From assembly GCF_900104575.1 (NCBI RefSeq), contig NZ_LT629731.1:258205-322204 (forward strand): a stretch of 64,000 nt of DNA, in the 5' to 3' direction. The DNA comes from Bacillus tuaregi (lineage in GTDB: Bacteria > Bacillota > Bacilli > Bacillales > Cytobacillaceae). The notes beneath the pieces were generated by a model that was not told the DNA's origin, did not search any database, and worked only from the letters and a program-made list of their open reading frames with translations. Position numbers and translations under genes: made by a program. Below, one piece after another: positions 44,197-53,645 of this stretch (positions are counted from its first letter, which is position 1; each line of letters opens with the position of its first letter).

Positions 44197-45203
44197 TGAT
44201 GGCCGAGCTCTTAAACTCAAGTCCGAGTCTTGCCAGCTTTGGGATTTTCTTTTTACTGGCTACCTTATTTTTATTTGTTGTCCTTGGGTATGTAACCTAT
44301 GTCATCCTAGCAGAGCGTAAAGTGTTGGGATTTATGCAGCTCCGGATTGGTCCTAACCAGCTTGGAGGAAAATGGGGACTATTGCAGACGGCAGCAGATG
44401 TTTTGAAGCTTCTTTTAAAAGAAGATATTATTCCAAAGCTTGCGGATAAGCCGTTATATATATTGGCGCCGGTCATTGCCTTTGCGCCATCGTTTATGGT
44501 TATTGCGGTGATTCCATTTACGGATAACTTTTATTTTGCCGACATTGGCGTTGGGCTCCTTTATTACATTGCCATCTCAGGAATTACCGTGCTTGGTATG
44601 GTGACGGCCGGCTGGGCATCGAATAATAAATATGCTCTGCTTGGTGCGATGCGTGGGGCGGCACAGATGATTTCGTATGAAATCCCGCTCGTTATGTCCG
44701 CTGTAGGGGTCATTCTATTATCTGGCAGCTTAAATTTAACTGATATCGTGAATGCTCAGCAAAACGGCTGGTTTATGATTGTGCAGCCGATTGGCTTTAT
44801 TCTGTTCTTTGTTGCGGCTGTAGCTGAACTAAACCGGATTCCGTTTGACCTTCCAGAATCCGAATCAGAGCTTGTATCAGGCTATCACGTTGATTACTCA
44901 GGCTTTCGATTTGCGTTCTTCATGTTAACGGAGTATACGTATATGTTCGCCATGTCTGCCCTTATTGTTGTTTTATTCTTAGGGGGCTGGCTGCCGCTTC
45001 CATTCCTGGGCTTTATCCCTGGTGCAGTCTGGTTCGCGTTGAAATTTAGTGTGGTGACATTTGTTCTAATCTGGATGCGTGCCACTTTCCCGCGTGTCCG
45101 TCCTGACCAGCTGATGGAATTTGCCTGGAAAATATTACTGCCAATCGCCTTGGCCAATATCTTCCTAACCGCAATCATAAAAGAAATCATCAAGCTATTC
45201 TAA
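44196..45203 (+). CDS. nuoH: NADH-quinone oxidoreductase subunit H
   Basis: A 335-residue membrane subunit joining the peripheral and membrane arms and forming part of the quinone channel. It has eight or more hydrophobic helices, with AERKVLGFMQLRIGPNQLG and the loop AELNRIPFDLPESESELVSG. It is coupled to nuoD, but separated from nuoI by a 148-bp stretch with repeat array B. Confidence 0.97.
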   Translation: MMAELLNSSPSLASFGIFFLLATLFLFVVLGYVTYVILAERKVLGFMQLRIGPNQLGGKWGLLQTAADVLKLLLKEDIIPKLADKPLYILAPVIAFAPSFMVIAVIPFTDNFYFADIGVGLLYYIAISGITVLGMVTAGWASNNKYALLGAMRGAAQMISYEIPLVMSAVGVILLSGSLNLTDIVNAQQNGWFMIVQPIGFILFFVAAVAELNRIPFDLPESESELVSGYHVDYSGFRFAFFMLTEYTYMFAMSALIVVLFLGGWLPLPFLGFIPGAVWFALKFSVVTFVLIWMRATFPRVRPDQLMEFAWKILLPIALANIFLTAIIKEIIKLF

Positions 45204-45215
45204 TAAGAGATATAC

Positions 45216-45307
45216 GTTAACACGTTAAAGCACCGGGGGTCAGACCCCCAGGACGTTACCGCGTTAAAGTGGCGGGGGACTGACCCCCAATGGTTTAACG
45301 TGCTAAA
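45216..45307. repeat. 39-bp palindromic repeat array B (2 units) inside the nuo operon
   Basis: Two units, GGGGGTCAGACCCCC and GGGGGACTGACCCCC, are flanked by CGTTAAAG/TTTAACG text in the nuoH-nuoI gap. Other nuo genes overlap or are only a few bases to some 100 bp apart, so this is a likely insertion. Confidence 0.85.
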
Positions 45308-45351
45308 GGGGAAGGGGAACCTTATACCCCATTTACTCAAGAGGTGATCAC

Positions 45352-45771
45352 ATGATTGGATTAATGAAAGGTTTGGCGTATACGCTGAAGAATTTGTCAC
45401 GTGAGAAAATGACGTATGACTATCCGAATGAATCGATCCCGCTGCCTGACCGTTTTCGTGGTATACAGAAATTTTATCCGGAGAAATGCATTGTCTGTAA
45501 TCAATGCGCCAATATTTGTCCGACTGACTGTATTAACTTAACAGGGAAGAAGCATCCAGACCCAACGAAAAAAGGGAAAGTGATCGACACATATGATATA
45601 AACTTTGAGATTTGTATTCTATGTGACTTATGTACAGAGGTTTGTCCGACTGAAGCCATTATCATGACGAACAATTTTGAGCTGTCAACGTACAGCCGCG
45701 ATGAATTATTTAAAAACCTCGAATGGCTCGATGAAAATGATGAGAATATTCGGCAGGTGAATAAACCATGA
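45352..45771 (+). CDS. nuoI: NADH-quinone oxidoreductase subunit I
   Basis: A 139-residue ferredoxin-like subunit holding two 4Fe-4S clusters, in CIVCNQCANICPTDCI and CILCDLCTEVCPTEAI. It conducts electrons toward NuoB. GAGGTG precedes the ATG. nuoJ overlaps by ATGA. Confidence 0.96.
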   Translation: MIGLMKGLAYTLKNLSREKMTYDYPNESIPLPDRFRGIQKFYPEKCIVCNQCANICPTDCINLTGKKHPDPTKKGKVIDTYDINFEICILCDLCTEVCPTEAIIMTNNFELSTYSRDELFKNLEWLDENDENIRQVNKP

Positions 45772-46280
45772 GTGGAGAGTTTCTTGCTTTTATCATACTC
45801 GCATTAATTGCCGTTTCAGGCGGCGTCCTGCTGTTGAACCTGACCAAGGTTGTGCATATGGTCCTGGCCTTAGTGGCGACCTTCATCAGCATCGCAGGTA
45901 TCTATATTCTCTTATCAGCTGAGTTCCTAGCGGTCGTTCAGATATTAATCTACTCTGGAGCGATCACGATTATCATGCTCTTTGGTATCATGTTAACTCG
46001 GCATGATGACAAGGACGAAACAACGGCAGGCTGGGGGAAGAGAATTGCTCTTTTCGTCGGTGTGGCAAGCTTTGCCGCCGTTGTCTACCTGGGAATCTAT
46101 AACCTTGATTTTCCGGTACAGGACGTGGAGCTCCATGTAAATAATACAGAACAAATCGGTGTTGCCCTTTACTCAAAATACATTATTCCATTTGAATTAA
46201 CGTCGATTGTCCTGTTAGTGGCTCTGATCGGGGCTATTATGTTAGCAAAAAGAGATAAAAAGGAGGCCGATGAATCATGA
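45768..46280 (+). CDS. nuoJ: NADH-quinone oxidoreductase subunit J
   Basis: A 170-residue membrane subunit with five hydrophobic helices. The third contains [15 protein letters not shown], the pi-bulge region of the family. It overlaps nuoI and nuoK by ATGA. Confidence 0.95.
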   Translation: MSGEFLAFIILALIAVSGGVLLLNLTKVVHMVLALVATFISIAGIYILLSAEFLAVVQILIYSGAITIIMLFGIMLTRHDDKDETTAGWGKRIALFVGVASFAAVVYLGIYNLDFPVQDVELHVNNTEQIGVALYSKYIIPFELTSIVLLVALIGAIMLAKRDKKEADES

Positions 46281-46594
46281 GTGCAACCGTACCGATTTCG
46301 GCTTACCTGGCATTGGCCTTAATCCTTTTCTGCATTGGCCTTTACGGGGCATTGTCGAAACGAAATACGATCATTGTCCTGATTTCGATTGAGTTAATGT
46401 TAAATGCCGTCAATATCAATCTAGTAGCCTTCAGCAAGCTGGGTGTAGCGCCTTCGATTAACGGGCAGATTTTCGCCCTCTTCAGCATGGCAGTTGCAGC
46501 AGCAGAGGCAGCGATTGGCTTAGCTATTTTGATGGCACTTTATCGTAACAGAAAAACCGTTAATATTGATGAAATGGATACGATGAAGCACTAA
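46277..46594 (+). CDS. nuoK: NADH-quinone oxidoreductase subunit K
   Basis: A 105-residue, three-helix Mrp-like subunit. Glu in [17 protein letters not shown] and in [13 protein letters not shown] are the proton-path residues. It is coupled to nuoJ. Confidence 0.95.
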   Translation: MSATVPISAYLALALILFCIGLYGALSKRNTIIVLISIELMLNAVNINLVAFSKLGVAPSINGQIFALFSMAVAAAEAAIGLAILMALYRNRKTVNIDEMDTMKH

Positions 46595-46689
46595 ACTAAA
46601 CAAAGCTTCAGAGTTTATGAGGAGAGCGGATGATTTTCTTCCGCGAAGGCCCTATAGATGGGTACCTCAAAAAGGGGGATCTGAATTTG

Positions 46690-48555
46690 ATGGAAAGCGC
46701 ATGGCTCATACCGCTTTTCCCGCTACTATCGTTTCTACTTCTCGTCCTTTTCGGCAAGCGGCTGAAAGAGGCAAGCTCATATATTGCCATATTACTGGCA
46801 TTTGCCTCATTTATTTATTCCGTGTTGGTGCTTTTTGATCGCTTTGCGGCGCCAACCTTTAAATCAGAAGCAGTTTGGCTGAAAATCGGGGAATTAGAGC
46901 TTACAGTGGGATTTGAAGTCAATCAATTAAACGCATTAATGTTAGTCATCGTCTCACTTGTCAGCTTTCTTGTACATACATATTCCGCTGGGTATATGAA
47001 AGGTGACGACCGATTTTCTGTTTTTTATTCCTATTTAGGTTTGTTCACATTTTCAATGCTTGGACTTGTTCTTTCACCGAACTTACTACAAACCTATATT
47101 TTCTGGGAATTAGTAGGGGTAGGTTCATTCCTGTTAATCGGATTTTATTTTTACAAGGAAGAAGCGAAGGCAGCAGCGAAGAAAGCCTTCATTATGACCC
47201 GTATCGGTGACGTTGGTCTCTTAATCGGGATGATTCTATTATTCTGGCAGGTCGGCAGCTTTGAATATGATGAAATCTTCAAGGCTGTGACAGCGAATGA
47301 GATTTCAAATGAAATGATTACGTTAACCGCCATTCTTATTTTTATCGGAGCCGTTGGAAAATCAGGTCAATTCCCGCTCCACACCTGGCTTCCGGACGCG
47401 ATGGAAGGTCCGACGCCAGTTTCCGCACTCATCCACGCCGCAACGATGGTTGCCGCGGGTGTGTATTTAGTCGCATCCCTGTTCCCGCTCTTTGAAGCGA
47501 GTGAAGCAGCGATGTTAACCGTGGCAGTGATTGGAGGCGTGACGGCTATTTTTGCCGCATCCATCGCCCTGACACAAAAGGATATTAAGCGCGTCTTGGC
47601 TTACTCAACCGTCAGCCAGCTTGGCTATATGATGCTGGCTTTAGGCTCTGCAGGTTATGTAGCAGGCGTATTCCATTTAACTACCCATGCCTTTTTCAAG
47701 GCCTTATTATTCCTTGCCGCCGGTAGTGTAATCCATGCAGTAAATACGCAGGATATTGAAAAAATGGGCGGTCTCTGGAAAAAGATTCCGAAGACGAGCA
47801 TGCTGTTTCTAATCGGAACAATGGCGATCAGTGGTGTGCCATTATTCTCAGGCTTTTTCAGTAAGGATGAAATTCTCGTGGCGACCTGGAATGCAGGCCA
47901 TCCGTTCTTATTCACATTAGCTGTGATTACAGCCTTTCTAACTGCGTTCTATATGTTCCGTTTATTCTTTATGGTCTTTTCAGGTGAAGCACGTGAAAAG
48001 GTGGAGCATGTTCACGAATCACCGTCATCGATGACGATGCCGATGATGATTCTCGGTGTGTTAGCGGTGATTGCCGGCTTTATCAATACACCATGGTTCG
48101 GGACATATTTAGGCGATTGGCTTTTAGAAGGAAACGAGTTGCTTGGTCACGGACATCATGAGGCACCCGTTTGGATCATGCTTGTTGCGACGGTTGTTTC
48201 CCTTTTAGGTATTTACCTAGCCTGGTTAATTTACGGGAAAAAATCGATTTATCGTGATTGGTTAACGAGAAGATTCCCGCTTGCCTACAGTATTTCGTAT
48301 AACAAATGGTTTATCGATGAGTTGTATGAATACACGGTGGTCAATCTCACGAAGATATTCAGTCTCTTCCTTCAATATATTGAATGGTTCATTGTTGAAG
48401 GCTTAGTCAAGCTTGTACAGGGTACAATCTCCACGCTGGCACACTGGGGCTCAAGGGTCCAGAACGGCCATATCCAAATGTATGGTGCGGTTGCCTTTGT
48501 CGGCTTGGCGGTCTTAGTTGTCATCTACGCTTTCACAGGGGGGTATTTTAAATGA
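46690..48555 (+). CDS. nuoL: NADH-quinone oxidoreductase subunit L
   Basis: A 621-residue antiporter-like proton-pumping subunit with about 15 helices and the lateral C-terminal helix. Signature segments are FWELVGVGSFLLIGFY, GKSGQFPLHTWLPDAMEGPTPVSALIHAATM (in part) and the conserved Lys/Glu/His positions. ATG 46690 matches the family N-terminus (ESAWLIPLFPLLSF), with AAGGGGGA about 10 nt upstream. ATG 46630 with GAGGAG at 5 nt would add 20 residues and remains possible. Confidence 0.95.
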   Translation: MESAWLIPLFPLLSFLLLVLFGKRLKEASSYIAILLAFASFIYSVLVLFDRFAAPTFKSEAVWLKIGELELTVGFEVNQLNALMLVIVSLVSFLVHTYSAGYMKGDDRFSVFYSYLGLFTFSMLGLVLSPNLLQTYIFWELVGVGSFLLIGFYFYKEEAKAAAKKAFIMTRIGDVGLLIGMILLFWQVGSFEYDEIFKAVTANEISNEMITLTAILIFIGAVGKSGQFPLHTWLPDAMEGPTPVSALIHAATMVAAGVYLVASLFPLFEASEAAMLTVAVIGGVTAIFAASIALTQKDIKRVLAYSTVSQLGYMMLALGSAGYVAGVFHLTTHAFFKALLFLAAGSVIHAVNTQDIEKMGGLWKKIPKTSMLFLIGTMAISGVPLFSGFFSKDEILVATWNAGHPFLFTLAVITAFLTAFYMFRLFFMVFSGEAREKVEHVHESPSSMTMPMMILGVLAVIAGFINTPWFGTYLGDWLLEGNELLGHGHHEAPVWIMLVATVVSLLGIYLAWLIYGKKSIYRDWLTRRFPLAYSISYNKWFIDELYEYTVVNLTKIFSLFLQYIEWFIVEGLVKLVQGTISTLAHWGSRVQNGHIQMYGAVAFVGLAVLVVIYAFTGGYFK

Positions 48556-50060
48556 GTCTACTATCGTTCTTGATTTTCTCCCCTCTTATTGGTGTGTTAG
48601 TGCTGTTATTTATACCGAAATCACAGGAAAAGCTCTTGAAGGGGATTGGCTTTTTAGCAACGATTCCAGCGCTTGTGATTTCCTTAAGTTTATTTTTCCA
48701 ATACCGCTCAGGACTGGATTTAGCCACGTTGAGCGAAAGGCTAGACTGGATCGCCTTTAAAAATGCGATTCAATACGGGGACTTATTTACCATAAAATAT
48801 GAGCTTGGCGTCGACGGCTTCCAGCTTGTGCTGCTTGTGCTAACAGCGGTGGTGGCGACCCTTGCAGCGATTGCTTCCGTTCATATCAAGAGCGAATGGA
48901 AGGGCTATTTCATGCTATTCCTCCTGCTGGAAACAGGGATGCTGGGTGTGTTCGCTGCAGAAAACCTAGTTTTATTTTTCCTATTCTTTGAAATGACCTT
49001 GATTCCAACCTTCTTCTTAATTGGAAAATGGGGCTATGAGGAAAAGGTCAAAGCAGCTTACAGCTTCTTGATTTATAACGGATTGGGTTCTGCGATTCTA
49101 TTAATTATCATTATCGTGTTCTTTGCCCGTACAGGTACAACGAATATTGAAGCCTTGCAGACGATTATGACTTCAGAAAGTCCACAGCTGGTGGCCAGCA
49201 TGTCTGACAATTTGAAGCTTGGCTTGTTCATTGCCCTGCTAGTGGCCTTCGGGGTTAAGCTGCCAATCTTTCCATTGCATAGCTGGATGGTGCGCGTGCA
49301 CGTTCAGGCACCGCCATCCGTGGTAATGATTCACTCTGGTATTCTGTTAAAAATTGGTGCCTACGGTCTGATCCGCTTTGGAATGGGGATTTTCCCAGAG
49401 CAGTTTACGTCTATGGCCGCCATGCTAGCGGTTCTTGGGGTGATCAATCTGCTGTACGGAGCGTTCCTGGCCTTTGTGCAAAAGGACTTCAAGATGGTGC
49501 TGGCTTATTCATCGATTTCCCATATGGGAATTGTGCTCATTGGTTTAGGGGCTTTAAATGAAGCAGGGATTCAGGGTGCGATTTTCCAGGTCGTTTCCCA
49601 CGGCTTGATTTCGGCACTGCTCTTCTTCTTAGTCGGTGTTTTTTACGAAAGAACGCAAACGACAGAGTTCGAAAAGCTTGGCGGGCTGGCAAAGTCTATG
49701 CCATTAACAGGCGGATTTTTACTGGCTGGCGGGATGGCGTCGTTAGGCTTACCGGGGATGTCTGGGTTTGTCAGTGAATTTATGGCGTTCTTAGGATTGT
49801 TCAAGGAAATGCCGGTGCTCGCCGCTGTCGGGGCCATCGGTATCATTATGACGGCAGTGTATTTGCTTCGCGCGGTGCTTGGCATTACGTATGGAACAGC
49901 GAATTGGGATTGGTATGGAGCGAAGGACCTCCGCGCGGTTGAGTTTGTACCGGCCGTTGTGCTGCTTGCCTTGATTGTGCTCATCGGTGTGTACCCAAAT
50001 ATACTGAGCGAACCACTGCAGTCAACATTAGATTTTATTATGCTTAGGATCGGAGGGTGA
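48552..50060 (+). CDS. nuoM: NADH-quinone oxidoreductase subunit M
   Basis: A 502-residue antiporter-like subunit. It has FEMTLIPTFFLIGKWG, KLPIFPLHSWMVRVHVQAPP and AYSSISHMGIVLIGLGA, with the conserved pump Lys and Glu. It overlaps nuoL by ATGA. Confidence 0.96.
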   Translation: MSLLSFLIFSPLIGVLVLLFIPKSQEKLLKGIGFLATIPALVISLSLFFQYRSGLDLATLSERLDWIAFKNAIQYGDLFTIKYELGVDGFQLVLLVLTAVVATLAAIASVHIKSEWKGYFMLFLLLETGMLGVFAAENLVLFFLFFEMTLIPTFFLIGKWGYEEKVKAAYSFLIYNGLGSAILLIIIIVFFARTGTTNIEALQTIMTSESPQLVASMSDNLKLGLFIALLVAFGVKLPIFPLHSWMVRVHVQAPPSVVMIHSGILLKIGAYGLIRFGMGIFPEQFTSMAAMLAVLGVINLLYGAFLAFVQKDFKMVLAYSSISHMGIVLIGLGALNEAGIQGAIFQVVSHGLISALLFFLVGVFYERTQTTEFEKLGGLAKSMPLTGGFLLAGGMASLGLPGMSGFVSEFMAFLGLFKEMPVLAAVGAIGIIMTAVYLLRAVLGITYGTANWDWYGAKDLRAVEFVPAVVLLALIVLIGVYPNILSEPLQSTLDFIMLRIGG

Positions 50061-50066
50061 TGAGGG

Positions 50067-51590
50067 ATGGATCTTGAAACATTGTTATCATTTGAATGGG
50101 GTATCATGATGCCTGAGTTCATCATCCTTGGGGTCGCGACGATTATTACCGTGTTAGATTTATTTATGCCCAAAACGCAAGGCCGGAAAATTCTTGGCTG
50201 GCTTGGCTTTGTCGGGATTTTAGCGGCGATTGCCTCGCTGTTAGGGCTCTTGGATAAAGAGGTCACATCGATTTTAGACGATACCTTCAGGCTTGATGCC
50301 TTTGCGAAGGCGTTTAAGCTGATTCTACTTGCGGGTGCCGGATTGGTGATGCTTTTGGCCATCAGCTATGAGCCAAAGGAAGGCATGAAGGAGTATCGTG
50401 GAGAATTCTTTTATCTTTTCTTAGCTGCCTTACTGGGCGCTATGATTATGACGTCAAGTGGAGACTTGATTACGCTGTATGTAGGACTTGAATTGCTTTC
50501 ACTTTCCTCCTATATACTGGCAGGGATTCGCAAGACGAACCTGCAGTCCAATGAGTCGGCGATGAAATATGTGGTGAACGGGGCGTTATCCTCTGCCATC
50601 ACGCTGTTTGGTTTGAGCTATGTGTTTGGCTTAACGGGCACAACTAATTTGGCTGATATGCGAAATGTATTAATGGGAATTAATGATTCTCAGCAGGTCT
50701 ATCTATTAGTCATTGCCTTCTTCATGGTCTTTGTTGGTTTATCGTTTAAAATTGCGGCAGCGCCCTATCATATGTGGGCGCCGGATGTATACCAGGGTGC
50801 ACCAACACCGGTTACTGCCTTTTTAAGTGTAGTCTCAAAGGCTGCCGGGTTTGCCTTAATTGTTCGGATTATTCTTTCCATCTTTGCCAGCGTGGCAACA
50901 GATGGTCCAGGCTCCACGTCGATTCTGATGAATATGGAGCATTACATTGCGTTTATCGCAGCGGCGACGATGATTATCGGGAACGTGGTCGCATTGCGTC
51001 AGACAAATATCAAGCGTTTGTTTGCTTACTCGAGTGTCGCGCATGCCGGTTATTTATTGGTGGCTGTCGCAGCGCTATCCCTGTTCATGTTTGATTCGCT
51101 TTGGTTCTATTTAGTCGCTTATCTGTTCATGAACATGGGCGCCTTTGCGATTATCCAGCTTGTGACAGAGAAATCCGATTCAGAGGATTTGAGTCATTTT
51201 GCCGGCTTATATAAGCGGGCACCGTGGCTGGCAGTGGCATTGGCCGTACTCGTTCTATCGTTAGCCGGAATTCCGGGTACAGCCGGCTTTATCGGTAAGC
51301 TGAACATCATAACAGGGGCACTTGTCCGTGATGAAGCCAACTATGTGCTAGTCGGGATTATGATTGCCACAACGGTTGTATCGTATGTGTATTATTTCAG
51401 GATTTTGGCCCAGGTATTCTTTAAACCGGCTCCTGAGGGAAGCGAAAAGGTGAAAATTAAGGTTCCAGTTGGAATCGGGATTGTCATAGTCCTTTGTGTC
51501 GTTGCCAGCGTCGCCTTCGGAATCTTCCCGAACCTGGCGTTTGACTTCCTGCAAACACAATTTTATGAGTTTGGCGACTTTTTAAGATAA
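50067..51590 (+). CDS. nuoN: NADH-quinone oxidoreductase subunit N
   Basis: A 507-residue antiporter-like subunit. It has YVGLELLSLSSYILAGI, AAAPYHMWAPDVYQGAPTPV and AYSSVAHAGYLLVAVAA. It is the last gene of the nuo operon and is followed by a strong terminator. No nuoE, F or G is found, so the NADH-dehydrogenase module is absent here. Confidence 0.96.
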   Translation: MDLETLLSFEWGIMMPEFIILGVATIITVLDLFMPKTQGRKILGWLGFVGILAAIASLLGLLDKEVTSILDDTFRLDAFAKAFKLILLAGAGLVMLLAISYEPKEGMKEYRGEFFYLFLAALLGAMIMTSSGDLITLYVGLELLSLSSYILAGIRKTNLQSNESAMKYVVNGALSSAITLFGLSYVFGLTGTTNLADMRNVLMGINDSQQVYLLVIAFFMVFVGLSFKIAAAPYHMWAPDVYQGAPTPVTAFLSVVSKAAGFALIVRIILSIFASVATDGPGSTSILMNMEHYIAFIAAATMIIGNVVALRQTNIKRLFAYSSVAHAGYLLVAVAALSLFMFDSLWFYLVAYLFMNMGAFAIIQLVTEKSDSEDLSHFAGLYKRAPWLAVALAVLVLSLAGIPGTAGFIGKLNIITGALVRDEANYVLVGIMIATTVVSYVYYFRILAQVFFKPAPEGSEKVKIKVPVGIGIVIVLCVVASVAFGIFPNLAFDFLQTQFYEFGDFLR

Positions 51591-51602
51591 AGGGATAGGT
51601 AA

Positions 51603-51636
51603 AAAGAAGGAGATTTGCTTCTCCTTCTTTTTTTTT
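51603..51636 (+). terminator. nuo operon terminator
   Basis: AAAGAAGGAG pairs with CTCCTTCTTT around an 8-nt loop, followed by eight T. Confidence 0.92.
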
Positions 51637-51795
51637 CGTATGGTGAGCTCGGACTTTGGAGTTGAGTGGAAGGGCTGTATCCTGTCTCCTGTTTCCTGCA
51701 AAAAAAGGAAAGCGATGGAATAACGTCTTTATTTTCCCGTTTAGGTTAACTTTTCTCTTTTCATTCATATGCTTAAGTATGAGGAGTGAAATGCG

Positions 51796-52095
51796 ATGAA
51801 AAAGGGACAGGAGCCGTTTGAGATTGAAACACTTAAGCATATTCGAAATCGACTTGATTATATTTACTCCATTTCTAAGCGATACAGCCATGATCAGCCT
51901 GAGTTAATGGATACGGTCGCAAGCTTAGCCTCGATCGCGAAAATGTTTGCCAATGTAAAGATGGAAGAGTTAAAGGGAAGTGTGGAAACGGAGGGCTCTC
52001 AGGGATATATTGTGCGGAATCTCGGGAATGCCTTCTCGAGAATGCAGGATTATGAAAAACAGCAGGACCCGAAGTTCCCTGATTGGAAGCTGTGA
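51796..52095 (+). CDS. Small conserved-looking protein of unknown function
   Basis: A 99-residue soluble, helix-rich protein beginning KKGQEPFEIETLKHIRNRLD. It has no membrane segment or cysteine cluster. GAGGAGTG is upstream of the ATG at a good distance, and a hairpin with T-run follows (52147-52168), so it looks like a real single gene. I do not recognise the family. Confidence 0.7.
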   Translation: MKKGQEPFEIETLKHIRNRLDYIYSISKRYSHDQPELMDTVASLASIAKMFANVKMEELKGSVETEGSQGYIVRNLGNAFSRMQDYEKQQDPKFPDWKL

Positions 52096-52146
52096 TGCCT
52101 GCTTGAGAGGGCTTCAATCGTTAGAAAAAAAATAAATCTCTTTAAA

Positions 52147-52168
52147 GGCGCCTGTTTGGCGTCTTTTT
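52147..52168 (+). terminator. Terminator after the small unknown gene
   Basis: GGCGCC pairs with GGCGTC (one G-U pair) and is followed by five T. The rest of the gap to 52438 shows no feature. Confidence 0.65.
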
Positions 52169-52438
52169 GTTTTGGACGCGTGACTAATTTTTTCACGATA
52201 AATCAGCAGTTGAATACGAATAATATAGATGGACGATAGTGTATAACTTCGAAATGTTTTTGAAATAATTTTGAAATATTTGAAACCTTTTTGTTGGTCA
52301 TTCGTTAAATAAGGGGTGCGGCTTGTGTGTTTTTGCATTCCTCAGTCGTTTTATTCGTCGTCTAAGGTCCTTTTTATAGGAGAGTGATGGAAGATGTGGT
52401 AAAATATTGATTGGAGTGTAAAAAAAGGGGGAGATGAT

Positions 52439-52675
52439 GTGTTAACGTCGTATGGACCACAAGCGATTTTGAGTATAATCTCGCATCTCGTGTTTATTGC
52501 GTTAGCATGGTGGGCCTTGATGGCGATAAACTTTGAAAAGTTTTTACGTCCTAATCGGGTGTTTCAAGCGAGATTGCTCTATATTTTGCTATCGATTGCG
52601 ATTGGTTCAATCGTTAGTAACTTTTTCCTCGACTACCTGGCATGGTCACAGCAGCTTCCACTTTTATTGGAATAG
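52439..52675 (+). CDS. ywzB: DUF1146 family membrane protein YwzB
   Basis: A 78-residue, two-helix membrane protein of the YwzB/DUF1146 family, in its conserved place before ywmB and murA1. It carries LAWWALMAINFEKFLRPN and LLYILLSIAIGSIVSNFFLDYL. The start is GTG with GGGGGAG upstream. Function unknown. Confidence 0.85.
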   Translation: MLTSYGPQAILSIISHLVFIALAWWALMAINFEKFLRPNRVFQARLLYILLSIAIGSIVSNFFLDYLAWSQQLPLLLE

Positions 52676-52885
52676 AAATTGGAAAAAAGATAGGTCTTCA
52701 TACACGTTTCCAATTTGGAGATTTTTCAGTACAATTCAATTTGGTATGATGTAAAACCTAGCTCACATACATAGACATCATTTTGTTCATTTTTTTACAA
52801 AGTCATTGTCAAAAAGTGACGGTATTTTCTAAGTATGTAACTTCCTCTCTTGGTAACAATGGTAGTAAGGAGAGGAGTACGGTAC

Positions 52886-53614
52886 ATGAAAAAAATACTC
52901 TATGTGGTCGTCGCTTTGTCAGCGGTTGGAATGATACTTTTGAATATGGCCAGTGCAAAGGGAAAGGAAGAATTAGATCTCTTTAAAATGGCTGAAGTTC
53001 TAGAAGGCGAAAAGATTGATATTAACAAATGGACCTTACATGCAAGAAAGAGTTTGGAAAATGTCCAAGCACAGGAGAAGATGAAGGAGTTAAGCTCTGA
53101 ATACTCCGATATGAATTGGGAGATTTCGGAGGACAATGAAAAATGGCACGCAAAGGCGGTTATGTCAGAAGATAACGGCATAAACGAAACGCTTCAAATT
53201 CTTTCCACCGGTGAGGGTAACCAGATGCAAAGCTACTTGATCTATGAGATTACAGGTGAAGGCTGGCAAAAGGAAACGAAGGAATTTATCGAGCAGGTGA
53301 TTGTCGAAAAACTTAGCGACATATTTCATGGAAAAGCCATTATTTTCTCTTGTATATTTAGCGAGTTCGGTGATAAGATGAATAAGTCTTTGCCGAGTCA
53401 TGTAAACGAGCTGTTACGGGCATTTGAGGCAAATGAAATTGAAACCCTTGAAGAGGATTCCTTTATATCGACAACAGCTTATACGAAGCTTTTTTCAGAA
53501 TCGTTTAAGGGACAGTCAGAAGAGATGAACCTTCAACTTGGAGTAAGAAATCAAGGATTGGGCGGGAAGACTACCCTCGTAGTTGGCACACCAATCATAA
53601 CGGTTGAATATTAA
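52886..53614 (+). CDS. ywmB: YwmB family protein (secreted/membrane-anchored)
   Basis: A 242-residue YwmB (TATA-box-binding-like fold) protein, with an N-terminal signal or anchor segment ([21 protein letters not shown]) and a mixed alpha/beta body. It always precedes murA1 and spoIID in Bacillus. Function unknown; a cell-envelope or sporulation role is guessed from context. ATG 52886 has AAGGAGAGG upstream. The murA1 start is 31 bp downstream of the stop. Confidence 0.88.
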   Translation: MKKILYVVVALSAVGMILLNMASAKGKEELDLFKMAEVLEGEKIDINKWTLHARKSLENVQAQEKMKELSSEYSDMNWEISEDNEKWHAKAVMSEDNGINETLQILSTGEGNQMQSYLIYEITGEGWQKETKEFIEQVIVEKLSDIFHGKAIIFSCIFSEFGDKMNKSLPSHVNELLRAFEANEIETLEEDSFISTTAYTKLFSESFKGQSEEMNLQLGVRNQGLGGKTTLVVGTPIITVEY

Positions 53615-53645
53615 TATAGAGATAATGGACGCGGAGGGGAATACT

